Shown piece after piece: positions 25,301 through 32,664 of a DNA stretch of 64,000 bases (position 1 is the first letter of the stretch; every line of letters begins with the position of its first letter). Below the pieces are notes generated by a model. The model saw only the letters and a program-made list of their open reading frames with translations. It was not told where the DNA came from and did not search any database. Location of the stretch: assembly GCF_014337155.1 (NCBI RefSeq), contig NZ_CP060632.1, positions 310,001 to 374,000 of the forward strand, written 5' to 3'. Source of the DNA: Wujia chipingensis. Its GTDB lineage: Bacteria > Bacillota > Clostridia > Lachnospirales > Lachnospiraceae. Both the position numbers and the translations under genes were made by a program.

Positions 25301-27144
25301 AGATTTCCGGGGGTACAACTGCTGGCAAGCAGCCAGGAAAGAACTTCGATGGAACCGTTTGCGATTACTTCTATCGTTCTAATGTAACGGTAGAGCTTAC
25401 TTATGAGGATGAGAATATCTCAGCTTCCGGAGTAAGAGTAACAGATAATAACAACGTGGTAAATGTAACATGGCAGCGAATCGGTACATCTAACAAGTAC
25501 CGGGCAAGCTATGTTTCAACCGGTATTGGCGCACGTGTAATCAAGATCAATGCACAGGATAATGCTGGCAACAATGCAGTTGAAAAGCAGGTTGTATTTA
25601 TCAAGGATACAGATGCACCGAATATTGCTGCAGTAATCAATGGAGGTATGGTTTACTCTGAGAATATGGGGGTTGTTGATCTGACTTCCGATGCAATGGT
25701 TGCTTTCTCTGTAAGCGATGCAAACGAAGACGTACATGATTTCAATTACCAGTTGATTAAGACAGTACCGGATCAGCTTCCGGTAACCGCGGATGTATTG
25801 AAGACAGATAACCGGGTATTTGGCTATACAGATGAGGCTGATTATCAGGTAAAGGTATATTCTGTGGATAAGGCAGGAAACCGAAGTGCAGAAAGAAATG
25901 TACAGTTCCGTGTTGATAAGACAGCACCAGAACTGCAGATTACAGGAACCGCTTCCGGTTCGACACTGAACGCAGGAACAACCCTGACATTTAGTATGAC
26001 AGAGGCATTCTGGTGGGATGCATCTGGTACGATCACGATCACAAGAAAAGCAAACGACAGCGTGGCAGAAGCCGCTTACAAGACCATCGACTTCAAGCCA
26101 ACTGCACGTGTGACAACGATGACAGAGACACTTAGTGAGACAGGTGAGTATCAGGTAACATTTACCGGTAAAGACCGTGCTGGACATACCGCAGAGGCAG
26201 CCAGCTATACGGTAAGAATTGATACAGGCAAGCCAATCATTACGCTGAGTGGCGTGTCAAATAACGACAAGACAACAAAGCAGGTAGAGTTCCAGGCACA
26301 GATCGAGGAGGACTTCTATCTGACAAAGTCTGTAAGGATTCAGGCAACAAGAACATATCTTGATCCAACATCTTATAAGGAAAAAACAGAGGATCTGCAG
26401 ATTACCGGATATAATCCGACAGCAGCAACGACGCTGATCCGAAACACATTTACAGAGGATGGTATCTATAAGATTCAGATAAACTGTAAGGATGCCGCAG
26501 GTAATGAGGATACACAGGAGGTTTCCTTCACGATTGATAAGACAAAACCAGTGATTGATCCAAAGGTCATGAGCGCATATGAAGGAACTCTGACATCCTT
26601 TGCATGGGATTACGATCTGAACGACATTATCTATGACCTGACTGTCTGCGATGCACATATGTACTTGAATGGTAGCGAGTATGACGGAACATCCGAAGTC
26701 GAGGACGGCGCATATGAGATGAAGATTACAGCCGAAGATGAACTTGGAAATGCAACTGAGAAAACAGTAAACTTCAATCTGGATACAAAGGCACCAACCT
26801 TTATTGTAACGGGTGTAGAAGATGGAGAGATCAAGAACGAGCAGTACGACATCAACGTATCCCTTCAGTTGGATGAGGATACTCTGGATGAGGTAACGCT
26901 CAATGGTTCTCCAGTTGAGATCAAGGACAATGCTGCAGCGATTACAGTTACGGAAAAGGGCGACTATAAGCTTACAATGAAGGCACATGATGATGCTGGA
27001 AATGAAGCAGAACAGACGATCAGCTTTACATATGGTGAGAAGAGTCATGTACTTCTGTATGTATTGATTGGTGTTGGCGTTCTTGTAGTGCTTGGCGGTG
27101 GAATCGCAATTATTCTGGCAGCAAAGAAGAAAAAGAATAATTAA
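22303..27144 (+). CDS. Giant surface protein with Ig-like repeats and C-terminal membrane anchor
   Basis: 1613-aa protein. It has a signal peptide (KKLIALWVVFALLIVPFANHV, ending near AKAEG), then about ten or more beta-sandwich repeats each closing with patterns such as YKCPI, VDNTIPVV, VDKTAPELQ or IDKTKPVIDP (Ig-like, AGN-rich). The C terminus is a transmembrane helix (LLYVLIGVGVLVVLGGGIAIIL) and a short Lys-rich tail. There is no LPXTG motif. The start overlaps the previous stop (GTG at 22303; ATG at 22315 also possible), implying coupled translation with the T-x-x-L protein. It is the likely extracellular output of the locus; ligand unknown. Low-GC codons differ from the housekeeping genes. 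Confidence 0.85.
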   Translation: MKKRMKRKETKSNNSKHPVKKLIALWVVFALLIVPFANHVGDKNGAKAEGGSTTGVKTGNLQIVSEEPNGLSIEVDDTGVVVPHTGETYEKSVTLIKDAQKVGKLQLPECKTDGGDAVALGAGFMTLDKQIQSTLSAGENLFPLTENVENDLAANAITEDRKIAIYARIDSAADWQLQYVLTVNFVDSAFTTGAGLYAGSISLTSDSYVSEATLKAPTTVASIEGATVKYYVKIGSAADESEKKDINSYTFIGDTISTTENNRGKQVYAYAALVSNETPAQVLEYIELGSTHMSNDTQAPNISCEASAVSYLDEETSAYATIQNRFIDENSVYYGVGDKYKYAVTVEDPTKDGEDTSGIKNVTATLNGTSLTVTSPASGSNVYTIELTKEQATGDVVTVTAVDNKGNSKDYKCPIKIQQATEGTKVTGVTFVDDDSWDGLTEGKILSHLAAKKQIKVTLDSNKKITNVKLSDGTKEFNADEVVCSEPSTTRVYTVTANISIPTDLEVSELLNALEVKAYAGDSEITITGTKQIKNISYDAKAPVISNPKLEKSIDNGTTWVEVGSAAGDLDSIVTELNTIYRYVVTVADATGESGVQDVYVTPTDKFTYTTGNTYVYNIPSDQLKVDISYFVAVTASDVAGNVSDSLTLRGVTKIDDTLRVDNCVIIDAAGNDVTSDVLAGKNTNEKYQLEVTASSAYVIQKFELIAGGTNDQTKDVAASANQQDTNSHRYSTTVKFELPAKTNINAQLDSMYLNVIDGNAQKIRYPQDASKTLGTILYDRTNPTVSVNVANDSTWYKEYTINYTITSGDNGVESPLANAGYSLAGSKANVTDKEIALNGTQTSVNGTIAIPESAGITGTSLVFNAQDASENLLPNNLYKIKVDKTNPKAELTVNGKTNITQPLDGEVLIKTTVSDNLTINQATITVKGPDTDVTTNLSGAKELVNVSQENSFTLNNLIGKKAADGDYTVTVNVSDKAGNIDSKTMKFRVDNTIPVVTAKISGGTTAGKQPGKNFDGTVCDYFYRSNVTVELTYEDENISASGVRVTDNNNVVNVTWQRIGTSNKYRASYVSTGIGARVIKINAQDNAGNNAVEKQVVFIKDTDAPNIAAVINGGMVYSENMGVVDLTSDAMVAFSVSDANEDVHDFNYQLIKTVPDQLPVTADVLKTDNRVFGYTDEADYQVKVYSVDKAGNRSAERNVQFRVDKTAPELQITGTASGSTLNAGTTLTFSMTEAFWWDASGTITITRKANDSVAEAAYKTIDFKPTARVTTMTETLSETGEYQVTFTGKDRAGHTAEAASYTVRIDTGKPIITLSGVSNNDKTTKQVEFQAQIEEDFYLTKSVRIQATRTYLDPTSYKEKTEDLQITGYNPTAATTLIRNTFTEDGIYKIQINCKDAAGNEDTQEVSFTIDKTKPVIDPKVMSAYEGTLTSFAWDYDLNDIIYDLTVCDAHMYLNGSEYDGTSEVEDGAYEMKITAEDELGNATEKTVNFNLDTKAPTFIVTGVEDGEIKNEQYDINVSLQLDEDTLDEVTLNGSPVEIKDNAAAITVTEKGDYKLTMKAHDDAGNEAEQTISFTYGEKSHVLLYVLIGVGVLVVLGGGIAIILAAKKKKNN

Positions 27145-27170
27145 CCGGTGATAAAACCAGGTTACACAGG

Positions 27171-27202
27171 CAGGAGCATGGGAACATGCTCCTGTTTTGC
27201 TT
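27171..27202 (+). terminator. Rho-independent terminator of the phospho-signalling operon
   Basis: Perfect 10-bp stem CAGGAGCATG / CATGCTCCTG with a GGAA tetraloop, followed by TTTTGCTT. Confidence 0.92.
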
Positions 27203-27229
27203 GCAAACTACCGCTGGGCATATTATAAT
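27201..27229 (+). promoter_or_regulatory. Sigma-A promoter of the second PP2C gene
   Basis: TTGCAA, 17-nt spacer, TATAAT, starting right at the tail of the preceding terminator. Confidence 0.65.
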
Positions 27230-27276
27230 CAGAAAAGCGAAAACGGTAACAGGGAAAATTGGTAGGAGGTTGACGC

Positions 27277-28008
27277 ATGGTAGACGTTGCGATGCTGACA
27301 AAGCAAGGGGGAAGAGATCACAACGAGGATTACATACGGAAAGCAACATACGAAGAACAGCTCTGCCTGATCTTGTGTGATGGACTTGGCGGGCATGCCT
27401 GCGGGGAAATAGCATCGGAACTGGTTGCAGAAAGCATAGCAAAGGGATTTGAAAAACAGGGCTACTATGCCGGATTTTTCAAGGATGCATTGGAACAGGC
27501 ACAAAAAGAATTACTGGAAGAACAGGTGCGGCGGGATCTGTGCAACTCCATGAAGACAACGGCAGTTGTGCTTGTAATCACACCGGACCTGATACAGTGG
27601 GCGCATATCGGGGACAGCCGGTTGTATCGGATTTACGAGAATGGAACAAAATATCAGAGAACGCGTGACCATAGCTTAGTACAGATTCTATGCGATACCG
27701 GAGAGATCAGGGAATCCGAGATCCGTACGCACGAGGATCGGAACAAGCTGCTGCGTGCGATGGGCGCACAGTGGGGGACGAAAACGTATGATATAAGTGC
27801 GGTTGTGGAGCGCGGAGAGACACAGGCGTTTGTGTTGATGACGGATGGTTTCTGGGAGTATGTCTATGAGGAAGAGATGCTTGCCACATACAAGGAAGCA
27901 TTCTCTGCACAGGCTTGGTTAGATGCAATGGAAAAATACGTGCTGAAGCGGGCAGACATGACAAAGACGGATAATTATTCTGCAATCGTTGTCCGCGTGG
28001 AGGAATAA
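27277..28008 (+). CDS. PP2C-family protein Ser/Thr phosphatase (second)
   Basis: 243-aa cytoplasmic phosphatase. Motifs are QGGRDHNEDY, LCDGLGGHACGE, HIGDSRLYRI, LMTDGFWEYV and TDNYSAIVV. It is diverged from the first PP2C and has its own promoter after a terminator, so expression can be set independently of the kinase operon. It may work on the same phosphoproteins or on others. Ribosome site TAGGAGG. The HAD gene follows 5 nt after its stop. Confidence 0.92.
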   Translation: MVDVAMLTKQGGRDHNEDYIRKATYEEQLCLILCDGLGGHACGEIASELVAESIAKGFEKQGYYAGFFKDALEQAQKELLEEQVRRDLCNSMKTTAVVLVITPDLIQWAHIGDSRLYRIYENGTKYQRTRDHSLVQILCDTGEIRESEIRTHEDRNKLLRAMGAQWGTKTYDISAVVERGETQAFVLMTDGFWEYVYEEEMLATYKEAFSAQAWLDAMEKYVLKRADMTKTDNYSAIVVRVEE

Positions 28009-28013
28009 AGAAG

Positions 28014-28667
28014 ATGTTTCGGGCAGTTGTATTTGATATGGATGGTGTCATTACGGACACGGAAAAATTATACAGGAGATTTCAGTTAGAGGAAGGCAAG
28101 AAGCTGGGAATCCCGGATGATGTGATGGTCGTTGCCTGCGAGCGTATCGCGGGTGGCACGAAGTACACAAACAAGAAGAGCTTTGAAGATGTCGTCGGTA
28201 TGGGAATTGATTATTTTGATTTTCGGGAAGCGGTCGTGAACAAGCTGGACGCGCATATCCGGGCACACGGCGTGGAACTAAAGCCGGGCGTCGCAGATAC
28301 ATTAAAATATCTGAAAGAAAAAGGTGTTAAGGTTGGACTTGCAACTTCTACGGTGCGTGAACGTGCCACGGGATATCTGAAGGCGCATCATATTGACCGG
28401 TATTTTGATGAGCTGGTGTTCGGAGATACGGTTGCACATGGTAAGCCTGCACCGGATATTTACCTGAAAGCGTGTGAGATGCTGGATGTAAGACCGGAGG
28501 AGGCAATCGCCGTGGAGGATTCCATCAACGGAATCGTATCGGCGGGGCGTGCCGGCATGTATCCGGTTATGGTGATCGATCTGATCGAGCCGAACGACAC
28601 CACGAAACAATACGCTAAGAAAGTATATGAATTCGGACGCATCGACCGTCTGAAGGAGTTAATATAG
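28014..28667 (+). CDS. HAD-family hydrolase (beta-phosphoglucomutase-like)
   Basis: 217-aa cytoplasmic HAD phosphatase or phosphomutase. The nucleophile motif is FDMDGVITDT at residues 7-16, motif II Ser/Thr is in GLATSTVRE, the motif III Lys in HGKPAPDIY and motif IV acidic residues in AVEDSINGI. The helical cap between motifs I and II fits subclass I (sugar-phosphate, phosphoglycolate or beta-phosphoglucomutase types). Substrate not assignable. Its stop codon is the left edge of a palindromic element. Confidence 0.88.
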   Translation: MFRAVVFDMDGVITDTEKLYRRFQLEEGKKLGIPDDVMVVACERIAGGTKYTNKKSFEDVVGMGIDYFDFREAVVNKLDAHIRAHGVELKPGVADTLKYLKEKGVKVGLATSTVRERATGYLKAHHIDRYFDELVFGDTVAHGKPAPDIYLKACEMLDVRPEEAIAVEDSINGIVSAGRAGMYPVMVIDLIEPNDTTKQYAKKVYEFGRIDRLKELI

Positions 28668-28856
28668 TGTCGAACAAGACTACTATGTAGATGGAAGATG
28701 TATGTAGATATGATTCTAAGACAGACCGTTGAAGCACGCTGGCACTTAACGAACGTAGTGAGTTTAGTACCATTGCGTGCTGAACCGAGCGAGAGCGTGT
28801 CTGTGTAGAATCATATCTACATACATCTTTGGAATAAAATATATCTTGTTCGATAC
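28667..28856. repeat. Palindromic repeat element, copy 1
   Basis: 190-bp imperfect palindrome. Outer ends are GTGTCGAACAAGA / TCTTGTTCGATAC (12 of 13). Then come perfect 24-bp arms at 28695-28718 and 28806-28829, and a structured core of about 87 bp with smaller pairs AGCACGC / GCGTGCT and ACAGAC / GTCTGT. The core recurs in opposite orientation at 39647-39797. No open frame is present. It resembles a MITE or REP-type element; the class is inferred. Confidence 0.85.
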
Positions 28857-28880
28857 GAGAATAATATGGAGGACAGAAAA

Positions 28881-29228
28881 ATGAGTAACATGAATTTGCT
28901 GGTTGTTATTTTGAAACATGAGGATCTGGTAAGCGAGATCTGTAAGGAACTGGTAGAAGAAGGGATTCATGGAGGTACGATCGTTGATGGTACCGGTATG
29001 GCGAGTGTTGTCGAGAAGATGGATGACCTTCCGATCTTTGGAATGCTTCGTTCCATCCTTGCGGATGATGACGATCATGAAGTGGTAAAGATGATGTTCT
29101 TTGTCGTAGATGATGAAGAAATGAAGAAGGCACGCAAGACGATCAACGATGTGATCGGACTGGACAAGCCGAACACCGGAATTATGTTTGCACTTCCGGT
29201 ATCATTTGTGGAAGGCTTGGGTGCGTAA
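28881..29228 (+). CDS. PII-like regulatory protein paired with antiporter
   Basis: 115-aa small protein with a ferredoxin-like pattern of the PII/PII-like class: strand MNLLVVILK, helix DLVSEICKELVEEG, GGTIVDGTGM, a variable loop, MMFFVVDDEEMKKARKTINDVIG and the closing IMFALPVSFVEGLG. It starts at the ATG at 28881, 7 nt behind GGAGG, and stops 2 nt before the antiporter start. PII-like proteins next to transporters usually gate them in response to a nucleotide; that role here is inferred. The classical PII T-loop signature is absent. Confidence 0.65.
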   Translation: MSNMNLLVVILKHEDLVSEICKELVEEGIHGGTIVDGTGMASVVEKMDDLPIFGMLRSILADDDDHEVVKMMFFVVDDEEMKKARKTINDVIGLDKPNTGIMFALPVSFVEGLGA

Positions 29229-29230
29229 TC

Positions 29231-30433
29231 ATGGATTTGAATATTTTAACGTATTTAGGGATTATGTTGCTTGCAGCACTGATCGCAGGCAAGATTGTCA
29301 AACAGATGCGACTCCCGAATGTGACAGGATATCTGGTAATCGGATTGCTGATTGGCCCGAACTGTTTGAAGATTTTGAGTGAAGAATTGATTGACAGTAT
29401 GGACCTGGTGACAGAGCTGGCGCTCGGATGCATTGCTTTTTCGATTGGTGCGGAGTTTAAAACAACCTTTTTGAAGAAAGTAGGGAAAGCCCCGCTCGTG
29501 ATAGGAATTACAGAAGGTGTGGGAGCAGTACTTGTTGTAGATACAATTCTGCTTCTGCTCGGATATAATGTCAGCTTTGCACTGGCGCTTGGCGCGATTG
29601 CATCTGCGACGGCGGCAGCATCTACGATGATGATCGTGAAGCAGTATAAAACAAAAGGCCCTGTGACAAACACCCTGCTTCCGGTCGTGGCACTTGATGA
29701 TGCGGTGGCATTGATTGCATATGGACTTTCGATGGCAGTAGCCAATGTGATCAGCTCAAGCGGAAGTGCACCGGTAAGCAAGCTTCTGATTGCCCCTTGT
29801 GTCGAGATATTCGGCGGTTTGTTATTCGGCGCGGTGCTTGGTGTCATCATGGCACTGCTGGTGAAGTTTTACACCGGTCGGGGCAACCGTCTTGCAATTA
29901 CGATCATGATGATCTGTCTGTGCGTGGGCGTTTCTGATATGGTAGGATTTTCGTCATTGCTTGCATGCATGATGCTTAGTACGATCTTTGCGAATATTTC
30001 AAAGCAGAGCGACAAGATCTATGAGCCGCTGGACCGGATCACGCCACCGATTTACATGATGTTCTTCATCTTGTCCGGAGCATCGCTGGATGTCACGGTC
30101 ATTGTATCTGTCGGAGTTGTTGGAGCGGTCTATGTCGTAGGTCGTATCATTGGTAAAGCGCTGGGGGCAGCGTTCGGGGCGAAGATCTCGAAGGCGCCGA
30201 AGGTTGTCCAGAAATGGCTTGGTCTGACGCTTGTGCCGCAGGAGGGCGTGGCGATTGGTCTTGCCACATCGGCAGGTAAATCGCTGCCACAGTATGCCGC
30301 GCAGATCCAGACGATCGTGTTGTGTGGTGTTGTTATCTACGAGCTGATAGGACCTGTCATTACGAAGCTTGCATTGAAGAAGGCAGGGGAACTCGTGGAG
30401 GAACCAAAGAAAAAAGCCAGTGCGAAAGCGTAA
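29231..30433 (+). CDS. Cation:proton antiporter (CPA2/KefB-like membrane domain)
   Basis: 400-aa integral membrane protein with about 12 hydrophobic segments. The Na+/H+ exchanger fold is shown by LPNVTGYLVIGLLIGPN near the start and the acidic pair in VVALDDAVALIAYG, the expected ion-binding site. It lacks a TrkA-N regulatory domain. That fits with regulation by the separate PII-like protein encoded 2 nt upstream. The exchanged cation (Na+ or K+) cannot be told. Confidence 0.88.
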   Translation: MDLNILTYLGIMLLAALIAGKIVKQMRLPNVTGYLVIGLLIGPNCLKILSEELIDSMDLVTELALGCIAFSIGAEFKTTFLKKVGKAPLVIGITEGVGAVLVVDTILLLLGYNVSFALALGAIASATAAASTMMIVKQYKTKGPVTNTLLPVVALDDAVALIAYGLSMAVANVISSSGSAPVSKLLIAPCVEIFGGLLFGAVLGVIMALLVKFYTGRGNRLAITIMMICLCVGVSDMVGFSSLLACMMLSTIFANISKQSDKIYEPLDRITPPIYMMFFILSGASLDVTVIVSVGVVGAVYVVGRIIGKALGAAFGAKISKAPKVVQKWLGLTLVPQEGVAIGLATSAGKSLPQYAAQIQTIVLCGVVIYELIGPVITKLALKKAGELVEEPKKKASAKA

Positions 30434-30533
30434 ATAAGTGAAATAGAAAGTAATAAACGCAACTCATTTTTCATATATATAACCAAAGCAAGTGGGTATG
30501 GCGGTCTGCCACACCGGACGAATGGGAGTCTAT

Positions 30534-30893
30534 ATGGAAAAACGGGTTGCGTTTTGTGTTTTAAAGGCACTGGTTGCAGCGTACATTGTGACCGGGCTTT
30601 TGCTTTTAATTCTGGCATTTGCATTGTATAAGCTGGGATTGAGTGAGAATGTTGTAGAACTGGGTGTTGTGTTTATCTATCTGCTGTCGAGTGCCATCGG
30701 CGGATTCTTCATCGGTAAATGCATGGAAGTAAAGCGGTTGTTGTGGGGCGTGTTGCTCGGATTGTTCTATGCGGTGCTCCTGCTTGTGTTATCTTTGATC
30801 GTGCGTGGAAATGCACAGGGAATCATACAATCCGGGTTGCTTAATACATTGATCTGCCTCGGTGGAGGGGCAATCGGTGCATTTCTGTCATAA
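30534..30893 (+). CDS. TIGR04086-family membrane protein
   Basis: 119-aa membrane protein with four hydrophobic helices and GG-rich ends (SSAIGGFFIGKCMEVKR, LICLGGGAIGAFLS). This small family is regularly found beside the SCIFF peptide and its maturase in Clostridia, as here. Function is unknown. The start at 30534 is 5 nt behind GGGAG; an upstream in-frame ATG at 30492 lacks one. Confidence 0.78.
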   Translation: MEKRVAFCVLKALVAAYIVTGLLLLILAFALYKLGLSENVVELGVVFIYLLSSAIGGFFIGKCMEVKRLLWGVLLGLFYAVLLLVLSLIVRGNAQGIIQSGLLNTLICLGGGAIGAFLS

Positions 30894-30915
30894 AACATGG
30901 CAGAAATGCGTATTT
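30879..30915 (+). terminator. Hairpin overlapping the TIGR04086 stop codon
   Basis: 13-bp stem (12 pairs plus one G-T) GCATTTCTGTCAT / ATGGCAGAAATGC with an AAAAC loop, followed by GTATTT. The T-tract is weak, so termination may be partial. Confidence 0.55.
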
Positions 30916-30940
30916 ACAAGTAGAATGTAAAAAAATAATG

Positions 30941-30969
30941 ATGACAAATGACAGGACATGTGATAAAAT
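30941..30969 (+). promoter_or_regulatory. Sigma-A promoter of the SCIFF peptide gene
   Basis: ATGACA, 17-nt spacer, TAAAAT with an extended TGA before the -10. It lies about 25 nt before the ribosome site AGGAGG of the SCIFF gene. Confidence 0.65.
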
Positions 30970-31002
30970 ATCCATTAATAATGCTAGTAGGAGGCGATAA
31001 AG

Positions 31003-31143
31003 ATGAAGAGAATCAAAACTTTGACAGAAAAGACAATGAAGAGCACTGTAGTTAAGGGTGGTTGCGGCGAATGCCAGACATCTTGCCAGTCAGCATGTAA
31101 GACAAGCTGTACAGTTGGTAACCAGAGCTGCGAGAACAACTAA
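31003..31143 (+). CDS. scfA: Six-cysteine ranthipeptide SCIFF precursor
   Basis: 46-residue peptide with a basic leader (MKRIKTLTEKTMKSTVVK) and a core with six cysteines at positions 21, 24, 28, 32, 36 and 43, in the typical pattern GGCGECQTSCQSACKTSC. It is the substrate of the radical SAM enzyme encoded next, which forms thioether links from Cys sulfur to neighbouring residues. SCIFF is nearly universal in Clostridia; its biological role (possibly signalling) is not settled. Strong ribosome site AGGAGG and own promoter. It is short enough to be missed by gene callers. Confidence 0.96.
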   Translation: MKRIKTLTEKTMKSTVVKGGCGECQTSCQSACKTSCTVGNQSCENN

Positions 31144-31184
31144 TTACAGATAAAGAAAGTGTAATACATACACTTCGCACAAGA

Positions 31185-31212
31185 AAAGGGGATATCCTGC
31201 GATGTCCCCTTT
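31185..31212 (+). promoter_or_regulatory. Hairpin between SCIFF and its maturase
   Basis: 12-bp stem (one G-T) AAAGGGGATATC / GATGTCCCCTTT with a CTGC loop, then CCTTAATG. It looks like an attenuating terminator or RNA-stability element, giving more peptide than enzyme. Confidence 0.7.
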
Positions 31213-31248
31213 CCTTAATGAATAAGAGAAATAGGAGTGACTAAGAAA

Positions 31249-32640
31249 GTGGTACACCAGTACAAGAACAATGGGTATAATATCGTGCTTGATGTGTGCA
31301 GCGGCTCCGTACATGTAGTGGATGACCTTGTATATGATATGATTGCGATGTACAAGGATAAGAAATTCGAAGAGATTGAACAGGCAATTTTAGAGAAGTA
31401 TGGAGATACCTATAGTAAGGAAGATATCAAGGATGCGTATTCCGACATTTCCGAGTTAGAAGAAAAGGAACTGTTATTCACGGAAGATGTGTTCAAGGAT
31501 GTCATTATCGATTTTAAGAAGAGAAAGACCGTAGTCAAGGCGCTTTGCTTACATATTGCACATGATTGTAACCTTGCCTGCAAGTATTGTTTCGCAGATG
31601 AGGGAGAATATCATGGTCAGAAACGGGAACTTATGAGTCTGGAAGTTGGCAAGCAGGCGATTGACTTTTTGATAGAGAATTCCGGAAACCGTGTAAACCT
31701 TGAAGTTGATTTCTTCGGCGGTGAGCCGTTGATGAACTTTGATGTGGTGAAGGAAATCGTAGCATATGGACGAAGCAAGGAGAAGGCGGCAAATAAGAAC
31801 TTCCGTTTCACCCTGACGACAAATGGTATGCTGTTAAATGATGAAGTCATTGATTTCTGCAACAGAGAGATTTCAAACGTTGTATTGAGTCTCGACGGCA
31901 GAAAAGAGATTAATGACATGATGCGGCCAACCAGAAATGGAAAGGGAAGCTATGACATTATTGTGCCGAAGTTCCAGAAGTTCGTGGAGAAGCGCGGCGA
32001 TAAGAGCTATTATGTGCGCGGTACATTTACGAGAAACAATCTGGACTTTACGAAGGATTTTGAATTGATGACCGAGCTTGGATTCAAGGAGATTTCCATT
32101 GAGCCGGTTGTCACACCAGATGAGAATGATTATGCGATCCGCGAGGAAGATTTACCAACGATTTTCGAGCAGTATGACAAGCTGGCAGTTGATCTGATCC
32201 GCCGGCAGAAGGAAGGAAAACCAGTGACATTCTTCCATTACAAGCTCGACTTAAATGGTGGTCCGTGTGTGTACAAGCGTCTGTCTGGATGTGGTTCCGG
32301 TACGGAGTATCTGGCAGTGACACCAACTGGAGATCTGTATCCGTGTCATCAGTTTGTTGGACACGATGAGTTCAAACTGGGTGATGTATTCCATGGTGTA
32401 GAACGAAACGATATCGTGGAAGAATTCAAGCTTTGCAATGTCTATGCCAAGGACAAATGCAAGGATTGCTTCGCAAGATTTTATTGCAGTGGCGGCTGTG
32501 CAGCGAATTCGTATCAGTTCCATGGCAATATATTAGACGCATACGATGTGGGTTGTGAATTGCAGCGGAAACGTGTCGAATGTGCCATTATGATGAAAGC
32601 AGCTCTGGCGGATGACGAAGAAGACGAAGCGGCAGAGTAA
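31249..32640 (+). CDS. scfB: Radical SAM SCIFF maturase (thioether-forming)
   Basis: About 463-aa radical SAM/SPASM enzyme. The N terminus MVHQYKNNGYNIVLDV is the precursor-recognition region. The SAM cluster cysteines are in CNLACKYCF (CxxxCxxC), with FFGGEPLMNFD after it. C-terminal SPASM-type cysteines are in CGSGTEYLAVTPTGDLYPCHQF and CKDCFARFYCSGGC. It builds thioether bonds in the SCIFF peptide. The GTG at 31249 is chosen because the GTG at 31237 overlaps the ribosome site AGGAG. Confidence 0.95.
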   Translation: MVHQYKNNGYNIVLDVCSGSVHVVDDLVYDMIAMYKDKKFEEIEQAILEKYGDTYSKEDIKDAYSDISELEEKELLFTEDVFKDVIIDFKKRKTVVKALCLHIAHDCNLACKYCFADEGEYHGQKRELMSLEVGKQAIDFLIENSGNRVNLEVDFFGGEPLMNFDVVKEIVAYGRSKEKAANKNFRFTLTTNGMLLNDEVIDFCNREISNVVLSLDGRKEINDMMRPTRNGKGSYDIIVPKFQKFVEKRGDKSYYVRGTFTRNNLDFTKDFELMTELGFKEISIEPVVTPDENDYAIREEDLPTIFEQYDKLAVDLIRRQKEGKPVTFFHYKLDLNGGPCVYKRLSGCGSGTEYLAVTPTGDLYPCHQFVGHDEFKLGDVFHGVERNDIVEEFKLCNVYAKDKCKDCFARFYCSGGCAANSYQFHGNILDAYDVGCELQRKRVECAIMMKAALADDEEDEAAE

Positions 32641-32664
32641 AATAAATGAAGGAGAGACAAAAAG

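Noticed and set aside
27000..27144. Sortase LPXTG signal at the end of the surface protein
   Set aside because: No LPXTG-like pentapeptide precedes the C-terminal helix; only a membrane anchor is visible.
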